Shown piece after piece: positions 46,401 through 58,455 of a stretch of DNA of 64,000 bases. The notes beneath the pieces are model-generated. The model saw only the letters and a list, made by a program, of their open reading frames with translations. It searched no databases and was not told the DNA's origin. Source of the stretch: Ziziphus jujuba (lineage: Eukaryota; Streptophyta; Magnoliopsida; Rosales; Rhamnaceae); contig NC_083386.1 in NCBI RefSeq assembly GCF_031755915.1, positions 7,874,001-7,938,000 on the forward strand. Direction: 5' to 3'. A program made the translations under genes and the position numbers. How positions within the stretch are numbered: the stretch's first letter is position 1; each line of letters opens with the position of its first letter.

Positions 46401-46773
46401 TCTCTGAAGACGATGAACTCCTTTGTCTAGGGGAATTGGGACCATACAAACAATCTGACTCCAACACACAACTTCCATTAACTGAAGTCCCTTCATCATT
46501 ATGGTGGCCGAGAGATGATAGGGAGTCTGACAGACCGTCTAAAAGGGCAAGAGAGTCACTTGCAGAGCGACGGTGAAACCTCTCTTTGGAATTTGATTCT
46601 GGATCACTCAACAAGTCATCAAGCCATGCAGGTTGCTCCTCTAACATGTATTGTGAGGAAGACCTACGGTGTTGTGAGGGCAGAGAGATGCCGTCATGAA
46701 TTGGGCCATTAATGGGTTTCTTTTGAATTGGACATCGAGGAGGAAGATGAGCTTGAACCTGCCTTGTTGTCAT
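43494..46773 (-). CDS. bZIP-like transcription factor (At4g06598/bZIP34-61 type)
   Basis: Exons 46773-46244, 45570-45495, 45019-44893 and 43660-43494 give 299 residues with matching phases. The N-terminus has the family blocks [21 protein letters not shown] and [13 protein letters not shown]. The basic region and zipper start are in exon 2 ([22 protein letters not shown]). Exon 3 continues the heptads ([25 protein letters not shown]). Exon 4 is the tail with [12 protein letters not shown]. At the position of the invariant bZIP Asn it has Lys (AKRHPGQRSR), with Pro and Gly where Ser and Ala are normal, so direct DNA binding is doubtful; it may work as a heterodimer partner. A donor GAAAGAG-GTAAG at 47787-47783 suggests a 5' UTR exon above it and a leader intron. 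Start chosen as the first Met of exon 1. Confidence 0.85.
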
Positions 46774-49360
46774 GGTGAACTATTTATCAAAGTGTGGTTG
46801 CCATCAGCTTCTCAAAATTTCGTAATATTTAAAAAGCTCCCTTTCTGAACCCTCTTATGGCAAAATAACAGATAATAAGGAAAATCTTGCATCCATTAAA
46901 AGCTTAATGCCATACTTTACTGCCAGTATCTTGACCTACCCTAACTTTTACAAGGACAAAACAATTAAGTTTTGCTACAGAACATCAGTCAAAAACATAC
47001 ACCTTCAGTAGAAAATTAAGGGAGAGAAAAAGAGAAATTGCATCATATATGGTACTTCTGAAACCAAAATTCAGAAAAAGAAACAATTTCTGTGAAGGAG
47101 AAGAAAAGCAACCCATGATTGTCATATGTAATGCTACAATGACAACATGCAAGTTCATAAGATCCTGTGAACTTGCAAAATCTATAATCAACAATGGGGA
47201 AGAAAAGGTTGCTAGGGGTAAAAAGTAAAAAGTAAGAAGTAAAGGCTGTTTCTTTCTTTACAACATTTTAACATTAAAACCACGGGTAAGAGCATTTTGA
47301 TTTTGATTTCTTGTATGTTATGCCGTAATGAAACAAATTTTATACCTTTATTATAGTTTCAGCAACTTTCTCAGCACACAGAGGGTTAAAGAATATGGAG
47401 CAAAAAATCAGCTAAAATTTAAACAGCCCAATTAGTAATTTTTAATCACTGATTTACAGCACATGGAGGAAAGAAGATACAGTCCATTTGTCGACGAAGA
47501 GCAACAAATCAAACACACAAAAACAACCCAAAACAAACCCAAATCAATGCAACAGTGGCACTGAAAAACAGTGGGAAAAAGAATTTCACAAGGAAAAAAT
47601 TGAACACACAACATGAACACAAAAACCAAAACCATGAAATACCCATTATTCAATATGTTCCAAAATGAAAAACCCATATTCAAAATTCAGAAAACAAGGA
47701 TGAGAAACTTTGAGTAAATTTTTTTTTGATTGAAAAAGCAAAAATTTCCTCCAAGAATAAAACTCAGTGTGGTGTGGTGGGCTTACCTCTTTCCAGAGTG
47801 GGTTGGTTTTTTTTCTGTTTTTTAAGCTTCAGTAAAGAAAGGAAGTGGGAAATTTAGAAGGCGTGGGGCAAAAGATAGAGAAAGGGAAGTGAATATTTAT
47901 TAAGAGAAGGAAGTGGGAGTCTCAGCATAGCTGGATTACAGCAGGATCGAGTGTACGGATAGTGGGGTATGGGTTTTGGTCATGTCAGTGTTTCACTTTT
48001 TTCTCTCATATCTTTGTTAATAAGTAATATTTTTTGCAAAGAGGATTTGAAATTTTGGCACTATTATTGTATTATTTTACTACAAAAAATCTGTAGTGTT
48101 TCCCACTTGTGTAACTGCTACTGAACAAGAATTTCTTTTAGCTTTTCTTTTCTTTTCTTTTCTTTTTTTTTTCTTTTTCTTTGGTTGGGAAATTTCTCAA
48201 CTTGTTTGCTGTCAAATGGGTTTTTAATGCCAATGTTTGTTTTTCTAATTTTGTCTGAGGCTTTTTTTTTTTTTTTTTTTTTGGCGAAGGAATCCTATGA
48301 ACTTTATAAATGGTACAACAGCAAATATTTTTAATTTTTCTGAGAAACAAAAATGTTAGAAAGGGAGAAGAAAAATTTAAAACCACGGGGGATTGTATAA
48401 GAAAACAGAAGCTTTTACTGAAATAATAATAAAACCAAAGCATTGATGTCTATTTAAAACAAAGAAGATTTTTTATGCTAGCATTGATGTCTATTTCAGT
48501 TTTCTTCATCTCATTGCCCCCAAATTTATTATGGTTTTTTTATTTCCTAAAAAATTTATTATAGTTATGATAGCATTTAAGTCTCTTTATTAGCTTCTAG
48601 TCCTAGCTTTCATGCTCTATAAGCATTTTTAAGTTTACCTTCATTTTTATTTCAGTAAAAAAAAAAAAAAAAAAAAGATTATGCAAAAAGACAAATTGTT
48701 ACAATCCAAGTTTCAACAAATTGTTACAATCCAAGTTTCAACATTGTATCAAGCTGCTCACTTTTTTACAATAGTTCTCACCAATTCTAAACCCAAAAAA
48801 AGGAAAGGAAAAAAAAAATAAAAAAAGATTTATTTTGCTTCAAGACAAAATTGTTTGGTTTGCAAGGCTATGGCATAACCTGGTCAAGATGATTGGATTA
48901 GCTACTGTTAAAAGTAGAATGTCAAAGAACAATTTCATCCAAAAAAAAAAAATGTCAAAGAACAAAGTTTATTTTTTTATTTTTTTAAATAATTTTGTCT
49001 AGATATTCAATGGTCAGGATTTTCATCGAGACTATAGTATTGACTACTCTGTCTCATTTTCTTAATTTCTTAGTTCTCTCTTCAGATTTTGCATCAGCTA
49101 TGTAAGAAGTTCACACAGAACACCGATACCTCATACAATCCTTATGACTTGAAATTCATCTTTTTTTTCCTTTTTTTTGTTAACAGGAATATTTATTGTA
49201 AAAGAAGACCACATTGTTCATGAACAATATCCAACTGAAAACGTGAGTTAGAACACCAAACATATGGAGGTTTTGTTTCTACTTTCTACACAACATGTTT
49301 ATAAGGGCTCCCTCCATCATCTCCCTTGTTACCAGTAGATAACAAATGAACGTACTGAAT
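46774..49360. other. bZIP leader intron, promoter and intergenic DNA
   Basis: 46774-47786 is most likely the 5' UTR intron of the bZIP gene. 47787 to about 47950 is the leader exon and promoter. From about 48350 on, the DNA resembles 53510 onwards (AGAAGCTTTTACTGA / TGAAGCTTTACCAT..., and GATTTATTTTGCTTCAAGAC at 48827). A 28-base unit (AAATTGTTACAATCCAAGTTTC...) is doubled at 48691-48742. No other gene. Confidence 0.5.
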
Positions 49361-50360
49361 CCAGCTAATAACTCACTAAATACGAATTGATGCCCGAGAG
49401 ACAATAGGTAAAACCCAGTTCATCCTCAGTCTGTCAACAACAAAGTTTGAATTACAATGAGTTACATGAAAATAAAAGCAAAACTAAATATTTCAGCCTG
49501 TAGCAGATAATGCTCGAGACTACAAAAGTTCTGTAGAGACAAGTCAGTGGCAACTAGTCCACTGGCACTCCCTCAAGTTTGGGTTTGACTCTGTGTACAA
49601 GAAAAGGTAAACAATCTCATGAAGGTAAAATTTCAGGGTTAAGCCCCTAAGCTATCCACTAATGGTGTATACAATCGAGCAAGAAAAAGTCACCCTCTAG
49701 ACTTAAAAGAAAGCCCCCCACCCCACCAAAAAAAAAAAAAAAAAAAAAAATGTAATTAACTTGTATATTTCTATTCATTATTATATTAATCACTAAAATT
49801 ATTATCTATATCCGCTTCCAATGCATCAAGCTCATTACAAAATTATAATGGTAGGATGTCATGTACTCAAATGAAAGAATTACAAGAAAAATTAATACCG
49901 CTATGAATGAATGATTGGTTAGAAAAGTTGGCTTAAGAACTAGAGGCCTATCCTTCAGAGAAATCAGCAAAGCTGTTTTTACCAAAATCTATTTCCAAGC
50001 ACCAAAAAGAGCCAACGAATAACATTAATCAGGAAAACTGAGAAGTACTGAAGCTTCGATTTGACTGCAAAGAACATAACAAAGTCGAAAATTTATACAA
50101 AATTCCAAAGTACCTCTAGAACCATCTGCTTAAATACCTATAAGTCTTAAGATTAATCACGCATTTATGGTTAAGCCCCTCCCTCATCACAAATGGCCTA
50201 TCCCCTACCTCTCCCGGGTAGAGAAAAAGCTCTGCCTTGAACGCTGCCCCTTGGGGTGCTACGTAGGAAAACAAATATCTCAAGGTGAATATCCACCACA
50301 ACACCAATGAGCCAAAGTTAATGCAGCTAAGAATAACTCTAAAAACTGGTACAAATATAA
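48350..50360 (+). repeat. Second segmental duplication, truncated copy
   Basis: Collinear but diverged match to about 53510-56250. It includes ACCACATTGTTCATGAACAATATCCAACTGAAAAC (49207-49241 versus 54255-54289), the VPS60 last exon and the CATTTATGG.TAAGCC...GGTAGAGAAAAAGCTC block (50160-50230 versus 56010-56110). Several internal segments with VPS60 exons 4, 5 and most of 6 are deleted. Confidence 0.8.
49370..49840 (-). pseudogene. VPS60 3'-end pseudogene
   Basis: 49440-49380 on the minus strand resembles the last VPS60 exon (GAGGATGAACTGGGTTT is kept, then ACCTATTGTCTCTCGGGCATC), with substitutions that remove the ASLRG ending. At 49835-49805, AGCTTGATGCATTGGAAGCGGATATAG matches the start of exon 6 (ELDALEADM); the rest of that exon is gone. 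No product is expected. Confidence 0.8.
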
Positions 50361-52510
50361 CTCCAAAGAATGATTCACTGGAACTTGCTTTTAAATTGCA
50401 AATATAAATTATCGTTATTATTATTATTATTATTTTTTGGTGAATTAATTGTCCCCAGTTAAAATACCTATGGAAGTGGTATGCATTATTGGCTTTCTAA
50501 AATTTGATAATCTTACAATACTCTCTAATCGCTCTGCTCCAAATGTTGTTTCTGTTTTTTTGATTAAACAAAGGAAGCTCTTGAAATCTTGGTTTTGCAA
50601 CACATAACGAAATTTCCGTTAAATGGCTGCAGCCTAATGTAATCCACTTTTAGGCATCGGATGCCACACCTTTCTTATCGAGCATAAGTACCATCACCCA
50701 CTACCCAAAACAATACCATTAAACAATACCATTTTTCTAATAAGACCATAACCTTTTTAACAGCATATTTAAAAGTAAGGGAAATAAGGAAACAGCGAAG
50801 GACCATTAAAAAAAAAAAAAAAAAAAATACAAAAACTGCTAAAGGTTGCACTAATTTGTAGTTTGCTTATTGAGCATAAGTACCACATATTACCAGCCAA
50901 AAAATCTAATTTGTGGTTTTTGGCAGTTCAATCAAATGACCATTTACTATTTTGAGATAAATAGTGAGTGAAAGATACTATGAGTGGTCTATTCTTGAAA
51001 AAAATGCAGTCCAAGACAAGTAAATAAAAAGGACCAAAAGCATATACTACACCACCGTCCTCATGCACTTTTAAGACAAATGGCAAACATGGTACTATCC
51101 TATCGCAACCAATTTATTTTAATGATGTATAAATAAAAACATGTGCCATAAAAGGGTTGTCATATCACACCCAAAAGTTGGATGCAAAAAATTTTCTTTT
51201 TTCTTTTATTTTCAAACAAATATATGATAATTAGGTAGTTTTACAAAAATTAATTTTGCGAAAGTGTCATGCTATCAAAACTAAAGAACAAAAATATCAT
51301 TTATGGCTAAAACTTAAAACTGAAGCCAAGTTGGCAAATGTACTTTTTTTTAGTTTTTTATAGTGTCGATAATTATCAAAAAAAATAAATTTATAAAGTT
51401 TAAAAAAATATTTTTTTTTCTCATTAAAAATGAAGCTGTGAAAGGCAGAATTTATTTTTTTATTTTCTAAAATTTTCTTTATTTATTATTTATTTATTTT
51501 GTATGAAGAGATAGAGGAATCTGTTTGTAAGTTCGAGGAAGAGATAAACTGTAAATATGATTCAATGCCCAGATTCTTAGCCCTCAAAAGTAAGCAATAT
51601 TACTGAAATACCTAAGTAGCTCAAATTCTAACCTTACTCGCATGTATATCTATAGAGGACAAATTTGGAACGTCAGGCCATTAATTCCATATTTAATGTA
51701 TAACCAAGGCTTCCCAATTTCTTAAAATCTCCCGCCGATTTTGACCGAACACCCTTCACAAAATGTTTTTGAAAATAGATAAGATATTAAGTCATATGTT
51801 AAGAAACAGTGTTTCTCATCAATTTTCAACCCCAATTTATTATACTAAACACTATGCAAACACTTGCTAAATTAAGTTAAAGAGTAAAAAAAAAGGAAAA
51901 ATAGTAAATAATTGCACTGAGTAAAAAGAAAAAAATAAAATAAAAGATTAAATTGTTCCTGCATATATTAAAAAAGAAAATAATGATAAAAGCAAAAACA
52001 AAAAAGGAATAAACTTTTGTACCTTTTAAAACTCCACGTCGGGAAGTTTTAAGCAACTTATCAATTGTTGTTCCAAAGAAGTTGCAATAGAACAAACCCA
52101 TATTAAATTACAACAAATTTGCAATTTAACAGAAAATTGTCATATGTAAAATAAACCCGTCTCAAATTGAGGGAAAAAAAAAAGAATATATATATATATA
52201 TATGTGAAGCACACCAATGACTATTACAAGAACCAAATATATATATATATTGAGTCAAAAATCTGATGAAGAAATTGTTGCCCAAAACATTGAGTAGTCA
52301 GGGGTAATTTTGATTCAATTGGAGATTTTTAAAGCTTATGATTTCCTTTAAAAAAAAAATAAAAAAAACAGATCACACATTGTTCCTTGGGGCGTTGGGA
52401 AATGCTTTGGATTTGAGAATAACTCTGGGCCGAGCTCTCCAAGGTTGGGCTTTGGAATATTTTGGAAGCAGGCAATTGGGTCAGGCTTGAGGAGTCCAAT
52501 GATGATGAGC
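50361..52510. other. Gene-free AT-rich stretch
   Basis: No coding exon or repeat end recognised. Runs of A at 50808-50827 and (AT)n at 52188-52203 and 52237-52249. Confidence 0.5.
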
Positions 52511-52520
52511 TTCCAACAAA

Positions 52521-52563
52521 ATCCCACATCGAAAAAGAACTAAAATGGCCAATTATATATAAA
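52521..52563 (+). promoter_or_regulatory. Plant snRNA-type promoter (USE plus TATA) of the U3 gene
   Basis: ATCCCACATCG at 52521-52531 is a perfect upstream sequence element (RTCCCACATCG) of plant snRNA genes. A TATATATAAA box follows at 52554-52563, about 22 bases further on, which is the short spacing of Pol III-type plant genes rather than the 33-34 bases of Pol II types. The RNA start at 52586 lies about 30 bases below the TATA box, as expected. Confidence 0.85.
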
Positions 52564-52585
52564 GAGTTGAAGAGCAAACACCGGC

Positions 52586-52798
52586 ACGACCTTACTTGAA
52601 CAGGATCTGTTCTATAGGCTCGTACATCTATATCCTTATGATCTAAGGAGACAGGAACCAAAACCTGGTGGATGAATTACGACCGTGTGATCAGAGCGTG
52701 ATTAACAGCTTGGATGGTCAATGGACCGTCCGATGCAGTAGAGGATCGTTCTCGGCCAATCAAATGGTTGGGATGGTTACACGGTTGTCTGACAGGTT
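52586..52798 (+). ncRNA. U3: U3 small nucleolar RNA
   Basis: About 213 bases starting ACGACCTTACTTGAACAGGA. The 5' part TGAACAGGATCTGTTCTATA and GGCTCGTAC is the conserved U3 segment that pairs with pre-rRNA. Further blocks recognisable from plant U3 are AAGGAGACAGGAACC, GGTGGATGAAT (C'-like box), GTGATCAGAGCGTGA (B/C boxes), GATGGTCAATGGACCGTCC (stem), TTCTCGGCCAATC and GGTTGTCTGACAGG (D box CTGA with closing stem). U3 guides early 18S rRNA processing in the nucleolus. In plants it is made by Pol III, which fits the promoter spacing and the T-run 3' end. The ATCTATATCCTTATGATC part deviates from what I recall of the consensus, so this may be a variant locus. Confidence 0.92.
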
Positions 52799-52806
52799 CC
52801 TCTTAA

Positions 52807-52813
52807 TTTTTTT
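52807..52813 (+). terminator. Pol III T-run terminator of U3
   Basis: Seven T residues, eight bases after the mature 3' end. Confidence 0.75.
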
Positions 52814-54403
52814 GCCATTTGTCCATTGGGTCTGCAATACAAGTAAAACAACTATTAGTTTTATAAAATATAATTTTGATAAATCTCGTAATTGGAATAT
52901 ATATTAAATTAGAAAATGAAGGAATGTTTAGTTACATGATTGATTAAATCAAGGATTTGAGGGTATTTATGTATATGATTAAATTTATGTACTTGAGCAT
53001 GTGATGCAGAATATTGAGGGGCCAATAATATATATGATGTATTTTGCACTAATATACACATACAGTTCATTTATTTTTTGAATTTTCATGGGTGTACCAG
53101 CAATAATCCTACACTCTTTCTAAGAAAACGAAGAATAACTTTGTTCTTTAATTTCTTAAATATTTTGCTACCATTTGTCTCTAATTCATCCTTCGATTCC
53201 ACACGCACACACACACAAAATAAAATAAAAGGTCACAAATTGAATTGCCAATCAACCTAGTCCTTAAGCTTTGGTACAGAGATAGTCTGAGCTTTTTGAG
53301 CTAGAACTTCTTCGAACGAGCTGGTTAGTAAACAATGCAATTGTACTATATTCTAATTCATTTGGTTCCACTCAAAAGGATTATGATAAGTAGATCATTG
53401 GTTTAAACTTGAGTTACAAAGTTCAAAGGTGTTTCATAATAAAAAAGGAATGTAAAATTAGGTGGTTGACCTTTAAATTTCGTACATTCTAGGAAACAAA
53501 AATTTACCAAGGGAGTGGAAAATTTAAAATATAAGGCCCGTTGCAAAAGAAAACTGAAGCTTTACCATTAAAAATAAAGAAACCGATGGCTATAAAATAA
53601 GGAAGATCATTTAGACTCTATGCTGTCATCAATAATAATGAAAATAAATTTGATAATAATGATTAAATTTAGAAATTAGCTTTGAGCAGTCGAGCCGTCT
53701 TTGTGAGAATTTTCAGTTTTCTTTACCCCATTGCCCCAATGTTATCGTTGGTTATAAGAGCATTAAACTCTCTTTTATTAGCTTCCAATTCGAGCTTCCA
53801 TGCTTGCACAGAAAATCTAAACTTGGCTTTCAGGACAAAAATTGTGAAGAAGACTAGAAATTGTTACATTGCAACATTGGATCAAACTGCTCACATTTTC
53901 ACTTTAGCTCGCCCTCAGCTACTTTAAGATTAATTTTTATGACCAAAGAATAAAATAAAATAAAAACAAAATCAAGATTTATTTTGCTTCAAAACCATAT
54001 TGTTTGGTTTGCAATACATAACTTGGTCAACGTGTTTGGTTTCCATTGGCAACTGTTAAAAGTAAAAAATTAAAGAACAAAGGTTCCCAAGAAATTCATC
54101 CCAATTCCCAAATAGTTCGCTCAGTTTTTCTCATTTTCTTCAATTCTCAGTTCTCTCTCAAATAGTTTTTTCTGCATCAGCTATGTAACATCCAAAACAA
54201 GACTACCAATACCCTAATCCCTATAACTAGAAATTGATATATTTGTCGTAAAAAACCACATTGTTCATGAACAATATCCAACTGAAAACATCAGTTAGAA
54301 CACCAATATAGATATTCAGCTCCACAAAATATGTTTACAAGGGCTTCCTCCATCTCCAATATTCAAATAACAAATGCACAGAATGAATCCAGCTAATAAT
54401 TCA
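52814..54403. other. Intergenic DNA, partly in the second duplication
   Basis: No gene seen between U3 and the VPS60 stop. From about 53510 it pairs with 48350 onwards. A (CA)n stretch lies at 53201-53216. Confidence 0.5.
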
Positions 54404-55319
54404 CTAACCACGAAGAGATGCCCGAGGGACAGCAGGCAAACCCAGTTCATCCTCTGCCTGTCAGCAACAAAGTTTGAATAACAATTAGATCATGAAACAA
54501 ATGCAAAACGAACTATTCAACATGAAGAATAGTTAAGACTACAAGTCCTGTAGAGATAGCTTAGTGGCAACTAGTCCACTCTCCAGGTTGGGTTTGACTC
54601 CCGGTACAAGCAAAGAAAAAAATATGAGGCCAAAAATTCAAAGGTCAAGCCCCCAAGAAACCCAACAATGGGTATACAATTGAACAAGAAAAATTCAACC
54701 CTAGACTTTAAAGGAAAGAAAAAAAATATGATTTAACTTTTACTATTTCTTTTCATTTATCACATGAACTATTTTAAAATAACATCCAAAAATAGATCAA
54801 GTGTTGTCTGTATCATTAATAACTAAAACTTTAAGAAAAGGGCATCGCTGCTCAAAAACTTGCAAAGAAGTTTCAGTTTACATGCATTCAATTCAAGTGA
54901 TATGAGGAAACAAAAATAAAAAGGAGAAATAACAAAAGAAAAGAGAAGTATCTCCATGGCAAATCAATGGCATTTGTGTAGCATTATACCTGGGCATTGG
55001 ATCTGCCAGCCGGTGCAGCCTCATGTCTTATTGGTGCTGCAGGTAAGTTAAGCTCCGCATCCAAATCTGGTTCTTTATCAGGTTGGAGATAAGAAGGCAC
55101 ACCTTCGGATTCAGTTTCCATTCCCATATCTGCCTCTAATGCATCAAGCTCTGCAATGCAAAATTATAATGGTAGGATATCATGTACCCAAACGAACGAA
55201 TTACAAGAAAAAATGACATGAAAACCTCAGTCATATATATACAAACTCTTATGTGCAACTGCTAATAATAAATGATTGAGAGGATACAGAATCCCAAAAA
55301 CTATTGAAAATAGAAAGGG

Positions 55320-55352
<33 letters not shown>

Positions 55353-56260
55353 AAAAAAATAGCCTATAGCAGTCACATATTATGATAACAGTCCTAGTAC
55401 CTAGACTTACATCCTGCAGGGAAACGCAAAAATGTTTTTACCAAAATTTACTTCCAAAAATCGAAAAGAGCCAATAAGCAAAATTAATTATGGAGACTGA
55501 GAGTTGCACGATGCAATGTTGATTTGACTACAGGACATCTATTTACATAATTGCTTTGCTTACCACCCATAAGCTCTTCCTCATCAATATCATCAGGCAC
55601 ATTATAGCTTCTACCTAGGGTCTCTTGAATTTCGTTACTCACATCCATCAAATCCAGCATCTCATCTTGCAAGTTCTACATAAATTAAGAATCAATAGAA
55701 TTTTTAGCGTAGGCAGCGAAAAAAGCTAAAGGGGGAATTAATAACTTCAAAATATAGCATACATCAATGTCCTGAATCTTCACAGTTTTCATCATTCCTT
55801 TCAGCTCTTTGTTGGCAGATTTCAGGGCTGACATCTGCAAAGAACAAATAAAAATATCTGTAACAAAGCAAAAAAAAAAATATATATATATATATATATA
55901 CACATATATACATATAAACTTCCAAAGTACATGCAGACCATATGCCTAACTAAATACCTAAATGGAAAACAAAACAAGTATAGAGGACCTAGATCTTAGA
56001 TTAACCACACATTTATGGGTAAGCCTTTCCCTAGTCACAAAATGGTCCATCCCATCCCCTACCTCTCAGGAGGTAGGCAGCCGGTTCCAATAAGGGTAGA
56101 GAAAAAGCTCCGCCTGAACAGCCTTGAACTCTGCCCCTTGGGGCGCTACGAAGAAAACAAATATTTCACGGTGAATATCCACAGCCCCACTGAACCAAAG
56201 TTAATGCAGCAAAGAGTAACTCTACAAGCTGGTGCATTTTTATACCAATCATTTAAACTT
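53510..56260 (+). repeat. Second segmental duplication, full copy (VPS60 3' half)
   Basis: Collinear with 48350-50360. This copy keeps VPS60 exons 4-7 intact. U3 lies between the two copies and is not duplicated in this window. Confidence 0.8.
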
Positions 56261-58455
56261 ATTTTGGGCAGCTTCTCTATCTAAACCATGCTATAAACAA
56301 ATTGAACAAAAGACTTATCATCATAAATTCAATTAATATATAGACAAACTCCATATATTAGAGTAAATTAGGTCATTAAAATCATAAACCTAAAAATTAT
56401 AAACTCAATAAAAAGGCTCTGAATTGCCACTTTTTAGTTTATTATTACATAACTTTGACAATCTTACTCAAGCAACTATATTTTATATCATATAATAGTC
56501 GTTACAGTCGTTATATAAACTCAATAAAAATAGCATACGACATACCAAACAGCCTTATGAGTAAATATTTTAAATGAATAGCTAGCATCTCAATAAAATT
56601 CAATACTTACAGTTTGCTGAGCATCTTTAATACCCTCAGAAGCAAATGCAACTTGATCCAGGTTGAAAGTCTGATTGTACAGCATGTCACGCTGCCCTTC
56701 ATACCTGCCCAGAATTAACAGTTGATTCAGCAAATGGCATAAGCAAAAGAAGATGCAAATGGAATTATATTCTGTTTCATTATATAATTTGCAAGAAAAA
56801 TGAAACTTAATCCGATTGTCAAGGAGAATGACGAATGACTCCATTTTTACTATTAGAATATCAACAAGGCTCACAAGAGCTAAAATCTATGCATGATTAG
56901 CTATAATTTGTCTCTGATAATATCATGGCAGCACAGATGCGAGACCAAAAAGTGGTAAAGATTAGACACAAGCATAAATCATGAAAAAGAGATTAACTAA
57001 TGGCCTTGCATGATAAAATAGTGTCAATAATTCAAAGTTCAAACATAAGTTGACTTCCAAATTTGATAGTGCAATTACCCAAGTTGTCTGCCCTGTAAAC
57101 CTGTGCATCTCTATCTACACATACCCTTATTCCATCACTCATATAATTTTCAAACAATACATCAATAGTTACTTCAGTTGCTCCTCATGTTTCTGCAGTT
57201 GTTTTTAAATTACTTTCTTCCACATTAACTCTCTGAAACAACTTCTTTTATCTAATCTCATCCATGCTGATGACTGAGGGGTTCAGCACAGTCTACCTAA
57301 ACCAACTACTGAACTTGAGCTCTTACTCATTTCAAACCTTCTTCAAGAACTACAATCAAATCCCTCAATGCCACAACTAGCAGTTATATTGGAGTATTGG
57401 TTTGCAGAGAAATAATATCATGCATATGAATAATATGAGGGTTTCGACAAAATTAAATCAGCCAATAAAACAAAATAAAAGGGGGCAAAAACATGGAGAA
57501 GGCACCTACATTCGCTTTTGCTTGAGAACCCTCATCGCTCGAGCTTTAACAGCTTCTTGCGCAGGACCAGGTCTTGTTTTCTTAATTTGTTCTTTATACC
57601 TACTAAGTTCTGCATCAAGCTTAGTGATCTTTTCCTCCACAGTGTCACCTCTTTTATTTATCTACAAAAGAATACAGTAAAGTTATCATCTTGTTTACTT
57701 ACTATATACGTCTGTACAGCAACACAGGTTTATTTTACAATAAAGTGAAGTATTTTTTAGCACCAAAAAAATCAAGTAAACAACAATAGGAGTACATTGA
57801 CAAAAAGAAATCATCTCTATTGGAGGAGAAAAAGAACCTTAATGCTACAAAAACTTATGGAAAAGCTTACGACTGCTGTATACAAAATTAACACTCGTAG
57901 GTGACCCGCATGACACACCAAATTATGACAACCATACATTAAATTCAAAAAATGAACTAAAACCCGTGATGGTAGGTTGATTAAGGATTATGTGGGTAGG
58001 TCAGGTTTTCAGTAAAGTAATCAAATTGCAAAATGAAAGGAATTGATGCACTACAATTGCCATGAGGGCTTAATTTTAAAGTGGGATTCTTATCCTGATG
58101 CAGAAATCTTTCGATAATAACCAAGAAAAGGGTTAACACAGCATCAAGTTAGCACAACAAAAACCAAAAAATTGGCAATTCTATCAGAGTTCAAACATTA
58201 TAGCCAGTACATGTTTTGGATCTCCTACTTTACCAATGGTAATTTAAGTAACTAACCAATTTGAAGAAATCCCAAAACATAAATAAATAAACCGAGACGA
58301 TCGGATCTGTTGATTGCATATTTACCCACATTTAAGTATCATGGAAGAAAAATAAATAAAAAGAGGGATAAAAAGGAAAACCCTACCTTTTCTGAAGCAT
58401 CTTGAATGGAAGGAGGGGGCTCTTTATCTTTCTTAGCACCAAAAACCCTCTTCAT
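54404..58455 (-). CDS. VPS60: VPS60/CHMP5-like ESCRT-III-associated protein
   Basis: Seven exons: 58455-58387, 57661-57510, 56704-56611, 55834-55763, 55675-55564, 55150-54990 and 54457-54404. All have GT-AG junctions and matching phases, giving 237 residues, about the length of Arabidopsis VPS60.1. The N-terminus MKRVFGAKKDKEPPPSIQDA is followed by the basic Snf7-type helical core (RGDTVEEKITKLDAEL, IKKTRPGPAQEAVKARAMRVL, YEGQRDMLYNQTFNLDQVAF). The region ANKELKGMMKTVKIQDI comes next, then the acidic C-terminal part that contacts LIP5/Vps4 regulators (SYNVPDDIDEEELMGELDALEADM) and the end LPAVPRASLRG. It acts in multivesicular-body sorting on endosomes. It is intact; a decayed partial copy lies at 49370-49840. 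Confidence 0.95.
55320..55350. repeat. Poly(A) run in VPS60 intron 5
   Basis: About 31 consecutive A on the plus strand. An (AT)n run at 55879-55900 lies in intron 3. Confidence 0.9.
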
